This document shows positions 53,330-62,056 of a DNA stretch of 64,000 nt, in pieces. The first letter of the stretch is position 1. Each line of letters begins with the position of its first letter. Origin of the DNA: Aquimarina atlantica (GTDB lineage Bacteria > Bacteroidota > Bacteroidia > Flavobacteriales > Flavobacteriaceae); NCBI RefSeq assembly GCF_000626715.1, contig NZ_AQRA01000001.1, positions 868,001 to 932,000 of the forward strand, read 5' to 3'. The notes beneath the pieces were generated by a model, which had not been told where the DNA came from, did no database searches, and saw nothing but the letters and a program-made list of their open reading frames with translations. The position numbers and the translations under genes were made by a program.

Positions 53330-54127
53330 ATGAAGCTTATGATTAAAATTCATCATTTAAACTGTGTTCAAATCGAATCGCCAATGGGATCTGCAATCGG
53401 ACATTGTTTACTCCTAGAAGGAATAAACCGATTCGTGCTAATTGATTCTGGGATTGGATTATCAGAGACCAAAGATCCCGAAAAAAAACTTGGTAAAGAA
53501 TTAATAGAGGTTACGGGCTTTAAATTTGACGAAAAACGTACTGCCATAGCACAAATACAAAAGCTAGGATTTCGTCCCGAAAAAATTAAAGATTGCATCG
53601 TTTCTCATCTTGACCCAGACCACATTGGTGGGCTTGCCGATTTTCCTGATATGAGAATTCACATTGCCAAAGAAGAGTACGAAAGTTTTAAAAGTGGAAA
53701 CGAAAGATATCTTCCTCAGCAATTGGCACATAATCCAGAAATAAAATTGTACGAAAAAAGTAATAGTAAATGGTTTGGACTTCCTGCTCGAAAAGTTGAC
53801 TTAGATTTTGAAACTGAAATTTATTTAATTCCTTTATTTGGCCATACACTAGGGCATTGTGGAGTAACATTTAAGGAAAACGAAAAGTGGATTTTTTATG
53901 TGGGAGATGCGTATTACCTAAGAGATGAAATATCTGATTTGAATCACCCCGTAGATGAATTAGCAAGGATAAGGGCTGTCGATAATGAAATGAGGAAAGA
54001 AAGTCTTCAAAAGATAAGAGAAATAGTAAAGAAGCACGGAAAAGAAATTGAATATTTCGGCTATCATGATCCTACAGAATTTCTGGCAACTAAGGAAAAC
54101 TTAGCAGATAATGATGTTTATTATTAA
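53330..54127 (+). CDS. MBL-fold metallo-hydrolase (lactonase-like)
   Basis: The 265-residue protein has the metallo-beta-lactamase motif SHLDPDHIGG (about 88-97), a HTLGHCGV histidine, the YVGDAYYL aspartate and a C-terminal FGYHDPTEF histidine. This full set of ligands gives a two-metal site like that of AHL lactonases and related hydrolases. Quorum-signal lactonase activity is possible but not shown by sequence. The start could also be ATG 53339. The next gene, a small membrane protein, follows after 16 bp, so the two may be co-transcribed. Confidence 0.87.
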   Translation: MKLMIKIHHLNCVQIESPMGSAIGHCLLLEGINRFVLIDSGIGLSETKDPEKKLGKELIEVTGFKFDEKRTAIAQIQKLGFRPEKIKDCIVSHLDPDHIGGLADFPDMRIHIAKEEYESFKSGNERYLPQQLAHNPEIKLYEKSNSKWFGLPARKVDLDFETEIYLIPLFGHTLGHCGVTFKENEKWIFYVGDAYYLRDEISDLNHPVDELARIRAVDNEMRKESLQKIREIVKKHGKEIEYFGYHDPTEFLATKENLADNDVYY

Positions 54128-54143
54128 TACATAAAAGGCAACT

Positions 54144-54560
54144 ATGAATTCAATACTTAAAAATATTCTAGCTGTTATTGCGGGATGGCTGGGTGGTAGT
54201 ATCATTAATATAGCTCTTGTCAAAATTGGTCATAAATTAATTCCTATAAAAGGAATTGATCCCAATGATATGGATGCTCTTGCTGCCGTTATGCCATCTT
54301 TAGGATTCGAACATTTTATTTTTCCTTTTTTGGCTCATGCTCTGGGGACTCTGGTTGGAGCAACGATTGCTGGTTTAATAGCTGCAAGTCATAAAATGAA
54401 ATTCTCATTAGGTATCGGTGGATTGTTTTTTTTAGGCGGAATCATGGTTAATTATATGCTACCCGGTCCTACCTGGTTTGCCTTTGCAGATATAGCTATC
54501 GCTTATATTCCTATGGCATGGATTGGCGGAAAAATAGCTTTAAAAATTATAAGGCAATAA
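54144..54560 (+). CDS. Four-helix membrane protein of unknown function
   Basis: The 138-residue protein has about four hydrophobic segments: ILAVIAGWLGGSIINIALV (8-26), FIFPFLAHALGTLVGATIAGLIAA (58-81), SLGIGGLFFLGGIMVNYML (87-107), and FADIAIAYIPMAWIGG (113-129). The repeated glycine zippers suggest packed helices. It resembles conserved hypothetical membrane proteins of Bacteroidota, and I know no function. It lies 16 bp after the MBL hydrolase and 125 bp before the MarR gene. Confidence 0.8.
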   Translation: MNSILKNILAVIAGWLGGSIINIALVKIGHKLIPIKGIDPNDMDALAAVMPSLGFEHFIFPFLAHALGTLVGATIAGLIAASHKMKFSLGIGGLFFLGGIMVNYMLPGPTWFAFADIAIAYIPMAWIGGKIALKIIRQ

Positions 54561-54637
54561 AAAAAGAGAACTATCCGAACTTTCACTTAATCTAATACAA
54601 GTCTATCAATAAAAGTAGTTACATTTAGCATATTTTA

Positions 54638-54651
54638 TTTGATATATCAAA
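54638..54651. promoter_or_regulatory. Palindromic operator 1 upstream of marR-type gene
   Basis: TTTGATATATCAAA is a perfect 14-bp palindrome. Its centre is 31 bp from that of operator 2, about three helix turns, so bound dimers would lie on the same DNA face. This is a typical MarR operator form; binding by the adjacent regulator is inference. Confidence 0.75.
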
Positions 54652-54663
54652 CAAAAATCATAC

Positions 54664-54687
54664 ATTTATTTGATATATCAAATAAAT
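54664..54687. promoter_or_regulatory. Palindromic operator 2, overlapping the marR-type start codon
   Basis: A 24-bp perfect palindrome contains the core TTTGATATATCAAA at 54669-54682, flanked by ATTTA and TAAAT. It reaches into the start codon at 54686. A repressor bound here would block transcription initiation or the ribosome site, which fits autorepression. Confidence 0.78.
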
Positions 54688-55123
54688 GAAAGTTAATACT
54701 CCCACAACCACTGCTTTATATTCTATCGAACAAGCTATAAAAGCTTATAGAAGATTATGTAACAAAAATATTTCGAAAATCATTGAAGACATCACAGTCG
54801 ACCAGGCTTTGATCTTAATCATTTTGAATGATAATAGTAGTTTAACACAAATGCAAATTGGTGATTTAGTGTTTAAAGATTACGCTTCTATTACAAGGAT
54901 TTTAAATTTGATGGAGAAAAAAGGATACATTAATAAAGGAATTAATAATAAAGATAAAAGGCGATCATTACTTGAAATTACAACAAAAGGAAAAGAAACC
55001 TTAACAATTTTAAGTCCTACTATACAACTCAACAGAAATACCGCCCTTAAAAATATCACAGAAGACGAATTAAATCAATTATATACAATACTCAATAAAA
55101 TAACAAATAACTGTAACCAATAA
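54686..55123 (+). CDS. MarR family transcriptional regulator
   Basis: The 145-residue protein shows a MarR winged helix: DITVDQALILIILNDNSSLTQMQIGDLVFKDYASITRILNLMEKKGYI (about 37-84), then the wing NNKDKRRSLLEITTKGKETL. The N- and C-terminal helices would form the dimer. It is probably a repressor of itself and of the following serine hydrolase gene, whose start lies 2 bp after its stop codon. Two perfect palindromes stand just upstream. Confidence 0.9.
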   Translation: MKVNTPTTTALYSIEQAIKAYRRLCNKNISKIIEDITVDQALILIILNDNSSLTQMQIGDLVFKDYASITRILNLMEKKGYINKGINNKDKRRSLLEITTKGKETLTILSPTIQLNRNTALKNITEDELNQLYTILNKITNNCNQ

Positions 55124-55125
55124 AT

Positions 55126-56562
55126 ATGAAAAAGATAATTCTATTTACTATTACTTTGATTGTGCTTTCTTGCAAACAAGAAAACAAAACATTACCAAAA
55201 GACCTTAGCACTATAGAAATAACAAATTATCTCGATTCTTTAGATGGATTTAGCGGAGCCGTTTTAATAGCAAAAAATGATAGTATAGTATTAAAAAAAG
55301 CATATGGTTTTGCTCATTTAGGTCATAAAGTACCAAACAATATAGATACTAAATTTTCGTATGCTTCTATCGGAAAATCATTTACATCTGTATCAATTTT
55401 TCAGTTAATCCAGGCAAGAAAGCTTTCTCTTGATGATACCGTAGGTAAATTTATTCCTAACTACCCAAATCAAACTGTAAGAGATTCTGTCACTATCAGA
55501 CTTCTACTAACTCATAGAAGTGGTATGCCCAACTATTTTGCCTCTGATGAACTTAAAAAAACGTCTAAAGATTTATATCGAAGCATGCAAGATTTGGCTC
55601 CATTATATGAAAACAAACCAATGGAATCAATGCCTAATGAAACATTTTCTTATAGGAACACAAATTATATTTTACTTGCCAGAATTATAGAAATAGTTTC
55701 ACAAGTATCGTACGAACAGTATATAAAAGAAAATATATTTTCTATTGCAAAAATGTCTAATTCTGGGCTTTATGATGTTGATCACCCTATTGAAAATGCA
55801 GCAGAAGGGTATACTCTATCAGATATATACCCAAATAAGTTTAAAAAAAATATTTTTATGGGCACTGTAAGAGGAAGTGCTGCTGGTGGTGGTTACACGA
55901 CTATAGAAGACTTATATAGATTTACCTACGCCTTTAGGAAAAATAAATTATTAGATGTAGAGCATACTAACCTAATGAAAACTCAAAAATCTGATGAAGA
56001 ATGGTATGGCTATGGTATGCAATTTCCTGGTTTAGCAAATTCAAAAATGTATGGTCATAGTGGAGGGCATTTTGGAGTAGGAAGTGAATGGCGGATTTAT
56101 GAAAAGCAAAATTATACGGTTATCATTTTAACAAATAAAGATGCAGATCAAGGTTTTTTAGATGCCCGATTCTATATACAAAAAACTCTTGCCGGATCAA
56201 CACCAATGACCGATAGTTATTTTTATACAAAAAAAGTTGTACGTAGTTGTTTTGAAAAGAATTTTGAATACGCCAAAAATATGATTAAAGATACGGTAGA
56301 AAAATTATCCGAAAGGGATTTAAATTCCAAAGGCTATGAAATGATAAAAAGAGGTGATTACAAGAAAGCAATTCAGCTTTTTAAACTAGAAGTATATGCT
56401 TTTCCTGAATCATATAATGCCTATGATTCTCTTGGTGAAGCTTATATGAAAAATGGAGACACAGAAAAAGCCATAACAAGCTATGAAAAAAGCTTGAAAC
56501 TAAATCCCAAAAACGAAAATGCAAAAGAAAAACTAAAAGTATTATCAGAAAATAAAACCTAA
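55126..56562 (+). CDS. Serine hydrolase lipoprotein (class C beta-lactamase family) with C-terminal TPR
   Basis: The 478-residue protein has a lipobox LIVLSC (lipidated Cys16). The beta-lactamase-like domain has the SxxK nucleophile Ser81-I-G-Lys84, the YxN motif at Tyr176-R-Asn178, and the third motif GHSGGHFG. Residues about 395-475 hold TPR repeats (YEMIKRGDYKKAIQLF, YDSLGEAYMKNGDTEKAI). Members are esterases, peptidases or penicillin-binding proteins, and only some hydrolyse beta-lactams. It is a membrane-attached, periplasm-facing enzyme, co-transcribed with and probably repressed by the MarR protein. Confidence 0.88.
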   Translation: MKKIILFTITLIVLSCKQENKTLPKDLSTIEITNYLDSLDGFSGAVLIAKNDSIVLKKAYGFAHLGHKVPNNIDTKFSYASIGKSFTSVSIFQLIQARKLSLDDTVGKFIPNYPNQTVRDSVTIRLLLTHRSGMPNYFASDELKKTSKDLYRSMQDLAPLYENKPMESMPNETFSYRNTNYILLARIIEIVSQVSYEQYIKENIFSIAKMSNSGLYDVDHPIENAAEGYTLSDIYPNKFKKNIFMGTVRGSAAGGGYTTIEDLYRFTYAFRKNKLLDVEHTNLMKTQKSDEEWYGYGMQFPGLANSKMYGHSGGHFGVGSEWRIYEKQNYTVIILTNKDADQGFLDARFYIQKTLAGSTPMTDSYFYTKKVVRSCFEKNFEYAKNMIKDTVEKLSERDLNSKGYEMIKRGDYKKAIQLFKLEVYAFPESYNAYDSLGEAYMKNGDTEKAITSYEKSLKLNPKNENAKEKLKVLSENKT

Positions 56563-56632
56563 ACCGCTCTGGGTTCTAATAGAAAACATTAAATCTATTT
56601 CAGATCTTAAAAAATATTTTCCAATTTTAAAA

Positions 56633-56650
56633 CGTATAAAATTTTATACG
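56633..56650. repeat. 18-bp perfect palindrome
   Basis: CGTATAAAATTTTATACG is a perfect palindrome 71 bp after the serine hydrolase stop codon, with AA and GTT flanks extending it imperfectly. It has no T-run, so it is not a typical terminator, and it could be a protein-binding site. A better terminator lies 40 bp further on. Confidence 0.5.
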
Positions 56651-56686
56651 GTTAATAAGAAATTGAGTGCTAAAAACAACTAATTT

Positions 56687-56716
56687 AGCGTAAGCCTCCA
56701 AAGCTTACGCTTTTTT
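56687..56716 (+). terminator. Intrinsic terminator
   Basis: AGCGTAAGC pairs perfectly with GCTTACGCT across a 7-nt loop, followed by TTTTTT. It ends the MarR/serine hydrolase transcript. Confidence 0.85.
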
Positions 56717-56783
56717 AATACATTTATAGTAAAAAGACTTCAATTATCAAGATGTTACTTTCTATATAACACCGTTGACAATT

Positions 56784-57311
56784 ATGAAAAAAGCAATAAT
56801 TATATCGACTCTTTTGTTTTTTGGGTTAGAACCGATTTCAGCGCAATCCAAAGAAACGATCTTAGAGGAAATAAGATCCGAGTATAAGACAATAAGAAAC
56901 AATATAACTTCTTATGTAAAAAAATCCCCAGAAATTGAATTAAATACGACAGAAGGAGGGCTTGTAACTGCATATTTCGATAACAAAGATTTAAGGCTCA
57001 TCGAAATCATCGAATTTGGAGAAACAGGAAAAAATATAACTCAATATTATTTTAAAAGCAAAAAGTTATTTTTTGCATTTGACCAGCAATATCGTTACAA
57101 CATACCTATCTATAATGAAGAATTTGATGCAAACAAAACTACAATAATCGAAGATCGATATTATTTTCAGAAAGAGAAACTTTTTCTTTGGTTAGATACC
57201 AATAAAAATAAAGTCGATTTGACTTTAAAAGCAAATAAGATGATTGGAAAAAATATTGTTGATTACATCAAAAAATTAAAACACGAATTAAAAAAAGAGC
57301 AAAAACACTAA
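56784..57311 (+). CDS. Exported hypothetical protein (175 aa)
   Basis: From ATG 56784 the protein begins with a good signal peptide (MKKAIIISTLLFFGLEPISAQ). A TTG at 56775 would add three residues only. The mature part is charged, with alternating strands and helices: LNTTEGGLVTAYFDNKDLRLIEIIEFGETGKNITQYYFKSKKLFFAF is the region at about 53-100. The family is not recognised. It is probably periplasmic. The next gene starts 16 bp on. Confidence 0.72.
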   Translation: MKKAIIISTLLFFGLEPISAQSKETILEEIRSEYKTIRNNITSYVKKSPEIELNTTEGGLVTAYFDNKDLRLIEIIEFGETGKNITQYYFKSKKLFFAFDQQYRYNIPIYNEEFDANKTTIIEDRYYFQKEKLFLWLDTNKNKVDLTLKANKMIGKNIVDYIKKLKHELKKEQKH

Positions 57312-57327
57312 CATAAAATTCGAATAA

Positions 57328-57876
57328 ATGAATAGATATGTTGCTTTTCTACGAGGAATCAACGTAAGTGGTCATCACAAGGTTCCTATGGCCGACCTTC
57401 GTAAAGAAATGGAAAAACTGAATTTCGAAAAAGTGATTACCATTCTTAATTCGGGAAATATAATATTTGACTCAACAGAAAGTGATGTAAAGAGTCTTGA
57501 AAAAATAATGTCTGATCATTTAGAAAAAACCTTCGGTTTCTTAATCCCAACGATCGTAAGAACATCTGAAACTATCTGCCATTTATTAGATAAAGATCCA
57601 TTTAAAGATATACTAGTAACAAAAGATATTCGATTGTATGTTTCGTTTCTACAGGAAGATCTTGAAACCGATTTACAATTACCATGGGCAAGTGATAATA
57701 ACGCTTTTAAAATTATAGATAAGATCGACAAAACTATAGTAAGTGTTTTAGATCTTTCGATAACCAAGACGCCTAAAGGAATGGAAGTTCTGGAACGATA
57801 TTATGGTAAGCAAATCACAACTCGTAACTGGAATACTATCAAACGAATAGAAAAGAAACTTAAAACTAATTCTTAA
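57328..57876 (+). CDS. DUF1697 family protein
   Basis: The 182-residue protein begins MNRYVAFLRGINVSGHHKVP and continues MADLRKEMEKLNFEKVITILNSGNIIF. This opening is diagnostic of DUF1697. The usual NSGNIIF and late NWNTIKRI segments are present. It is a cytoplasmic protein with two related alpha/beta halves and unknown function, widespread in soil and marine bacteria. It may share a transcript with the exported protein 16 bp upstream. Confidence 0.9.
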   Translation: MNRYVAFLRGINVSGHHKVPMADLRKEMEKLNFEKVITILNSGNIIFDSTESDVKSLEKIMSDHLEKTFGFLIPTIVRTSETICHLLDKDPFKDILVTKDIRLYVSFLQEDLETDLQLPWASDNNAFKIIDKIDKTIVSVLDLSITKTPKGMEVLERYYGKQITTRNWNTIKRIEKKLKTNS

Positions 57877-58018
57877 GTCAAAAATAAAGGCGAATATTAA
57901 TTATCTTGTTAATCTAAACTAAATTGATATGAAATGAGTCATAACAATTGAGTTGATACCTACCAAGGTTCAATGACGTGATTCCATCTAACATAAAAAA
58001 AACAATAAAAAAGAACAG

Positions 58019-58459
58019 ATGAAACATAAAGGTTATATTGAGATCAATCAATCTTTACATAAAGTGGCTGAGCTTTTTGCAAATCCAGATAATCTTAAAG
58101 AATATCAAGATGGCTTTATTAAGAAAGAATTGATTAGCGGAGAAAAGGGTAAAGTAGGTGCAGTGTCTAAAATGTTTTACAAACACGGAAAACATGATAT
58201 GGAATTGACTGAAACAATAACCAAAAATGAGCTTCCATATTCATTTGAAGCTAGTTATCACCATAAGCATATGGACAATACCATGAAATGTAATTTTATT
58301 GCCATAGATGATAAAAAAACAAAGTATGAATTCGAATACGAATACACTCGTATCAACTGGGTTATGCCAAAACTGATGGCTATTTTATTTCCTAGTATGT
58401 ATCGAAAACCAGCAGAAAAATGGCTCAGACAATTTAAAGAATTTGCAGAGCGGCAATAG
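58019..58459 (+). CDS. SRPBCC family protein
   Basis: The 146-residue protein fits the START-like fold: KGYIEINQSLHKVAELFANPDNLKEYQDGFIKKELISGEKGKVG is the N-terminal half, then LTETITKNELPYSFEASYHHKHMDNT, and the closing helix PAEKWLRQFKEFAERQ. A FEYEYTRINWVMPKLM strand-to-helix part is typical. It is a soluble hydrophobic-ligand-binding protein of unknown ligand. There is no export signal. It is convergent with ackA, 23 bp from its stop codon. Confidence 0.83.
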   Translation: MKHKGYIEINQSLHKVAELFANPDNLKEYQDGFIKKELISGEKGKVGAVSKMFYKHGKHDMELTETITKNELPYSFEASYHHKHMDNTMKCNFIAIDDKKTKYEFEYEYTRINWVMPKLMAILFPSMYRKPAEKWLRQFKEFAERQ

Positions 58460-58482
58460 TACACTATTTTTTTATACTGCTC

Positions 58483-59667
58483 TTATGCTAATAATTCGAA
58501 AGACTGTTTGGCAATCTCTAACTCTTCATTAGTAGGAATAACTAATATTTTTACTTTTGATGAAGGTAACCCTATATCTCTTATTTCTTTAGATCGAATA
58601 GTGTTCTTTTCTTCATCCAATCGAATGCCAAAAAACTCTTGATCTTTACACACCAAACTCCTAATCAAAGCAGAGTTCTCCCCTATTCCGGCAGTAAATA
58701 CAATAGCATCTAAGCCGTTCATAACCGAGGCGTACGCTCCTATAAACTTTTTGATACGATATGCATTCATTTGCAGTGCTAACTGGCAATCTTTATTGCC
58801 GTTTTCTGCTTCAGATTCAATATCCCGCAAATCGCTATATCCTGTTAATCCCAGCATTCCACTTTCTTTTTGTAAAAGATCGTTTACTTCTTTTAATGAA
58901 TATCCCAGGGAATTAACCATATAAAAGATGACTGCAGGATCAATATCTCCAGATCGGGTTCCCATGATCAACCCGTTCATCGGTGCAAATCCCAAAGTAT
59001 GATCTATACTTTTACCATCCTTAACCGCAGTCATACTACATCCATTTCCTAAATGAATTGTAATAACTTTAGAGGAATCTTTTTTCAGAAATTCTATAGC
59101 TTTTTCTGAAACATATTTATGACTGGTACCATGAAAACCATATACTCTAATATTATGCTCATCCAAAAATTTATTCGGAATAGCATATTTATAGGCTTCT
59201 ACAGGAATAGTTTGATGAAAAGCTGTATCAAACACAGCTACTTGTCTTGCATCAGAAAAGATTTCTTCGGCAACCAAAATTCCTTCCAAATTTGCAGGAT
59301 TATGCAATGGTGCTAATGCAGAAAGTTTATTGATTTTTTGTTTTACTTCTTCAGTGATTTCAACTGTTTCTGCAAAAGTACTTCCTCCATGAACTACTCT
59401 ATGACCAACGGTATGGATTTCTGATGCAGATCGGATCACTCCTACTTGATCATCCATCAAATAGCTGGCTATTAATTGTAGTCCATCTTTATGAGTATCT
59501 ACACTCACAGTTTTTTCAATATTATCTATTTCTGAAGTATAGGAAATTTTAGCATTTTCTAAACCAATACGTTCTACTAACCCAGAACAAACCACTTTTG
59601 TATCAGGCATTGTAAATAGTTGAAATTTTATAGACGAACTTCCAGAATTTAGTACAAGTATTTGCAT
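58483..59667 (-). CDS. ackA: Acetate kinase
   Basis: It makes acetate and ATP from acetyl phosphate and ADP (reversibly). The 394-residue protein has LVLNSGSSSIKFQLF (4-18), the HRVVHGG segment with catalytic His, FDTAFHQTIP, HLGNGCS, GFAPMNGLIMGTRSGDIDP and the VFTAGIGENS ending of the ASKHA fold. It lies 35 bp downstream of pta on the same strand. The pair forms the acetate overflow and acetyl phosphate pathway. Confidence 0.97.
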   Translation of the reverse strand: MQILVLNSGSSSIKFQLFTMPDTKVVCSGLVERIGLENAKISYTSEIDNIEKTVSVDTHKDGLQLIASYLMDDQVGVIRSASEIHTVGHRVVHGGSTFAETVEITEEVKQKINKLSALAPLHNPANLEGILVAEEIFSDARQVAVFDTAFHQTIPVEAYKYAIPNKFLDEHNIRVYGFHGTSHKYVSEKAIEFLKKDSSKVITIHLGNGCSMTAVKDGKSIDHTLGFAPMNGLIMGTRSGDIDPAVIFYMVNSLGYSLKEVNDLLQKESGMLGLTGYSDLRDIESEAENGNKDCQLALQMNAYRIKKFIGAYASVMNGLDAIVFTAGIGENSALIRSLVCKDQEFFGIRLDEEKNTIRSKEIRDIGLPSSKVKILVIPTNEELEIAKQSFELLA

Positions 59668-59702
59668 ATTTTTTAATAATTAAGAGTAATTCTTTACTCT
59701 GT

Positions 59703-61796
59703 TTATAATCCCTGAGCCTGAATTGCCGTTATAATTACTGTATTATACACATCATCAACGGTACATCCTCTACTTAGATCATTAACGGGTTTATTTAACC
59801 CTTGTAACATTGGGCCAATGGCTAATGCTCCTGTTTCTCGCTGAATCGCTTTATAGGTATTATTTCCGGTATTTAAATCTGGAAATATCAAAACACTTGC
59901 CTGCCCTGCTACTTCAGAATTTGGTAACTTACTTTGTCCCACTTCTAAATCTACTGCTGCATCATATTGTATAGGTCCTTCTATTTTTAGATCAGGGTGT
60001 TTTTCTTTTACAATAGCAGTTGCTTCTCTTACTATTTCTACATCTTCACCTTTACCAGAGGTTCCTGACGAATAGGATAACATGGCTACTTTTGGTTCGA
60101 TACCAAACGCTGCAGCAGATTCTGAAGAAGAAATTGCTATTTCTGCCAATTGCTCTGCATTAGGGTTAGGGTTAATTGCACAATCACCAAAGACTGATAC
60201 CCGATCTGCAAGGCACATAAAGAATACAGAAGAAACCACTTTTACTCCCGGTTTGGTCTTTATAAATTGCAATGCAGGTCTAATCGTATGCTGTGTAGTA
60301 TGTACTGCCCCAGAGACCATTCCATCTGCATGACCTTTGTATATCATCATCGTACCAAAATAAGATACATCTGCCATCATATCTTTGGCCATATCCAGGT
60401 TTACATTTTTATGCTTTCTTAGCTCATAAAATGTTTGTACATACTCATCATAATAAGGAGATTCTGTTGGGAAGACAATCTGTATTTTATCAAAATCTAT
60501 CGGAATATCCAGTTTTATAACCTTACTCTTTATTTTCTTTTCATTTCCGATTAAAGTAATATCTACTACTCCAGAAGCCAATAATCTAGAGGTAGCTCTT
60601 AGAATTCTTTCATCAGATCCTTCTGGTAGAACAATATGTTTTTTATGTTTTAGAGCACGTTTTAATAAATTATACTGAAACATTCGAGGAGTTAATCCTT
60701 CTGACTTAAATGTAATTAGTTTATCGGCTAACCGATCCTCATTAACATATTTTTCGAATATGCTAATCGAAGTATTTATCTTTTGTAGATTGTCTAGATA
60801 AATTTTAGACTTAATAGCTCCTATTTTATTGGTAATAGAGAATGTGCCGCTAGGTACCGATATAATAGGAAAAGATAAGGAAACCCCTTCTATTAATTTA
60901 AGTATTGGTGGTTCGGGAATAATTCCTCCGGTAAGTATAATCCCCGAAATCTTAGGGTAATTATCAGAGATATTTGCTTGCAATACTCCTAAAATGATAT
61001 CTGCACGATCTCCGGGAGTAATGACAAGACTGTTATCCTTAAGATGTGTAAGGTAATTGCGTAATTGCATTGCCCCTACTCCAAAACTACCTGCCTGATT
61101 ATTTAGGTATTCTTTACCAAACAACACATTACCTTCTAATTCGTTTACGATCTCTTTGATAGTAGGATTAATCAAAGAATTAACTTTTGGAATAATAATA
61201 CGATCGACATTATTCCCAAAATCTTTTTCAAAACTACTTTCTAATTGTTTTTCGCAACCTTGAGTAACTTTATTAGCTACCATAGCCAAAACTTCTACAT
61301 CTTTACTATTAAAAGTATCGTATGCCAGTTTTAGATTACCAACAATTTCATCATTTTGCTTATCAATTCCGCTTGCCACTATAACAGCTGGTATACCCAG
61401 GTTTTTGGCAATAATAACATTAATATCAAACTCAATGATATTACCTTCATCAGAAAAATCAGTACCTTCTACTAAAATGAAATCGAATCTTTCTTCAAGG
61501 TTTTTAAATTTCTTGATAATCCCATCTATAATTTCTCCTGATTTACCCTGGTTGTATTTTTGAAGCACTTCACTTCTCGTATATGCATAGGCTTTTTTGA
61601 AATTAATATCTAATTCAAAATGTGATATTACAGTATTAATATGGTTATCAACTTCTCCTTCTTTAGGATCATCGATGATTGGTCTAAAATACCCTACTCT
61701 GGCTACTTTACCCAGAAGCATACGCATCATACCTAAAACGACAATAGATTTACCACTATTAGGTTCTATAGTAGCAATATAAACGGCTTTACTCAT
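59703..61796 (-). CDS. pta: Phosphate acetyltransferase
   Basis: It converts acetyl-CoA and phosphate to acetyl phosphate. The 697-residue protein is the long form. It has an N-terminal P-loop-related domain (YIATIEPNSGKSIVVLG), a DRTGG middle domain (about 215-330, with GDRADIILGVLQAN), and the C-terminal catalytic PTA domain (KRALKHKKHIVLPEGSDERILRA, MVSGAVHTTQHTIRPALQFI, SYSSGTSGKGEDVEIVREA). It precedes ackA in the operon. Confidence 0.97.
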   Translation of the reverse strand: MSKAVYIATIEPNSGKSIVVLGMMRMLLGKVARVGYFRPIIDDPKEGEVDNHINTVISHFELDINFKKAYAYTRSEVLQKYNQGKSGEIIDGIIKKFKNLEERFDFILVEGTDFSDEGNIIEFDINVIIAKNLGIPAVIVASGIDKQNDEIVGNLKLAYDTFNSKDVEVLAMVANKVTQGCEKQLESSFEKDFGNNVDRIIIPKVNSLINPTIKEIVNELEGNVLFGKEYLNNQAGSFGVGAMQLRNYLTHLKDNSLVITPGDRADIILGVLQANISDNYPKISGIILTGGIIPEPPILKLIEGVSLSFPIISVPSGTFSITNKIGAIKSKIYLDNLQKINTSISIFEKYVNEDRLADKLITFKSEGLTPRMFQYNLLKRALKHKKHIVLPEGSDERILRATSRLLASGVVDITLIGNEKKIKSKVIKLDIPIDFDKIQIVFPTESPYYDEYVQTFYELRKHKNVNLDMAKDMMADVSYFGTMMIYKGHADGMVSGAVHTTQHTIRPALQFIKTKPGVKVVSSVFFMCLADRVSVFGDCAINPNPNAEQLAEIAISSSESAAAFGIEPKVAMLSYSSGTSGKGEDVEIVREATAIVKEKHPDLKIEGPIQYDAAVDLEVGQSKLPNSEVAGQASVLIFPDLNTGNNTYKAIQRETGALAIGPMLQGLNKPVNDLSRGCTVDDVYNTVIITAIQAQGL

Positions 61797-61914
61797 GTAT
61801 AAGAATTTGGTAGTGCAAAGATACGTTAATACCGTAATTTAACATAAAATCCATCATAATAAAACTTCTTTCTGTCATAGTCATATAATATTAACAATTC
61901 GATTTTCATTTCAG

Positions 61915-61946
61915 CAAAAAAGGTTTAGAATTACCCCAAACCTTTT
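61915..61946 (-). terminator. Terminator downstream of the porin-like gene
   Basis: AAAAGGTTT pairs with AAACCTTTT across an 11-nt loop, with a run of T on the minus strand. It lies 110 bp past the stop codon of the minus-strand porin-like gene and upstream of pta. Confidence 0.7.
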
Positions 61947-62056
61947 ATGATATCCTATAACTTTTTGACATCTTAATTCATATCATTTTTGCTTTTAAAG
62001 TTTTTATACTATACAATATGCTATAATCAGTTTGACTAATACAATCATTTTATACG

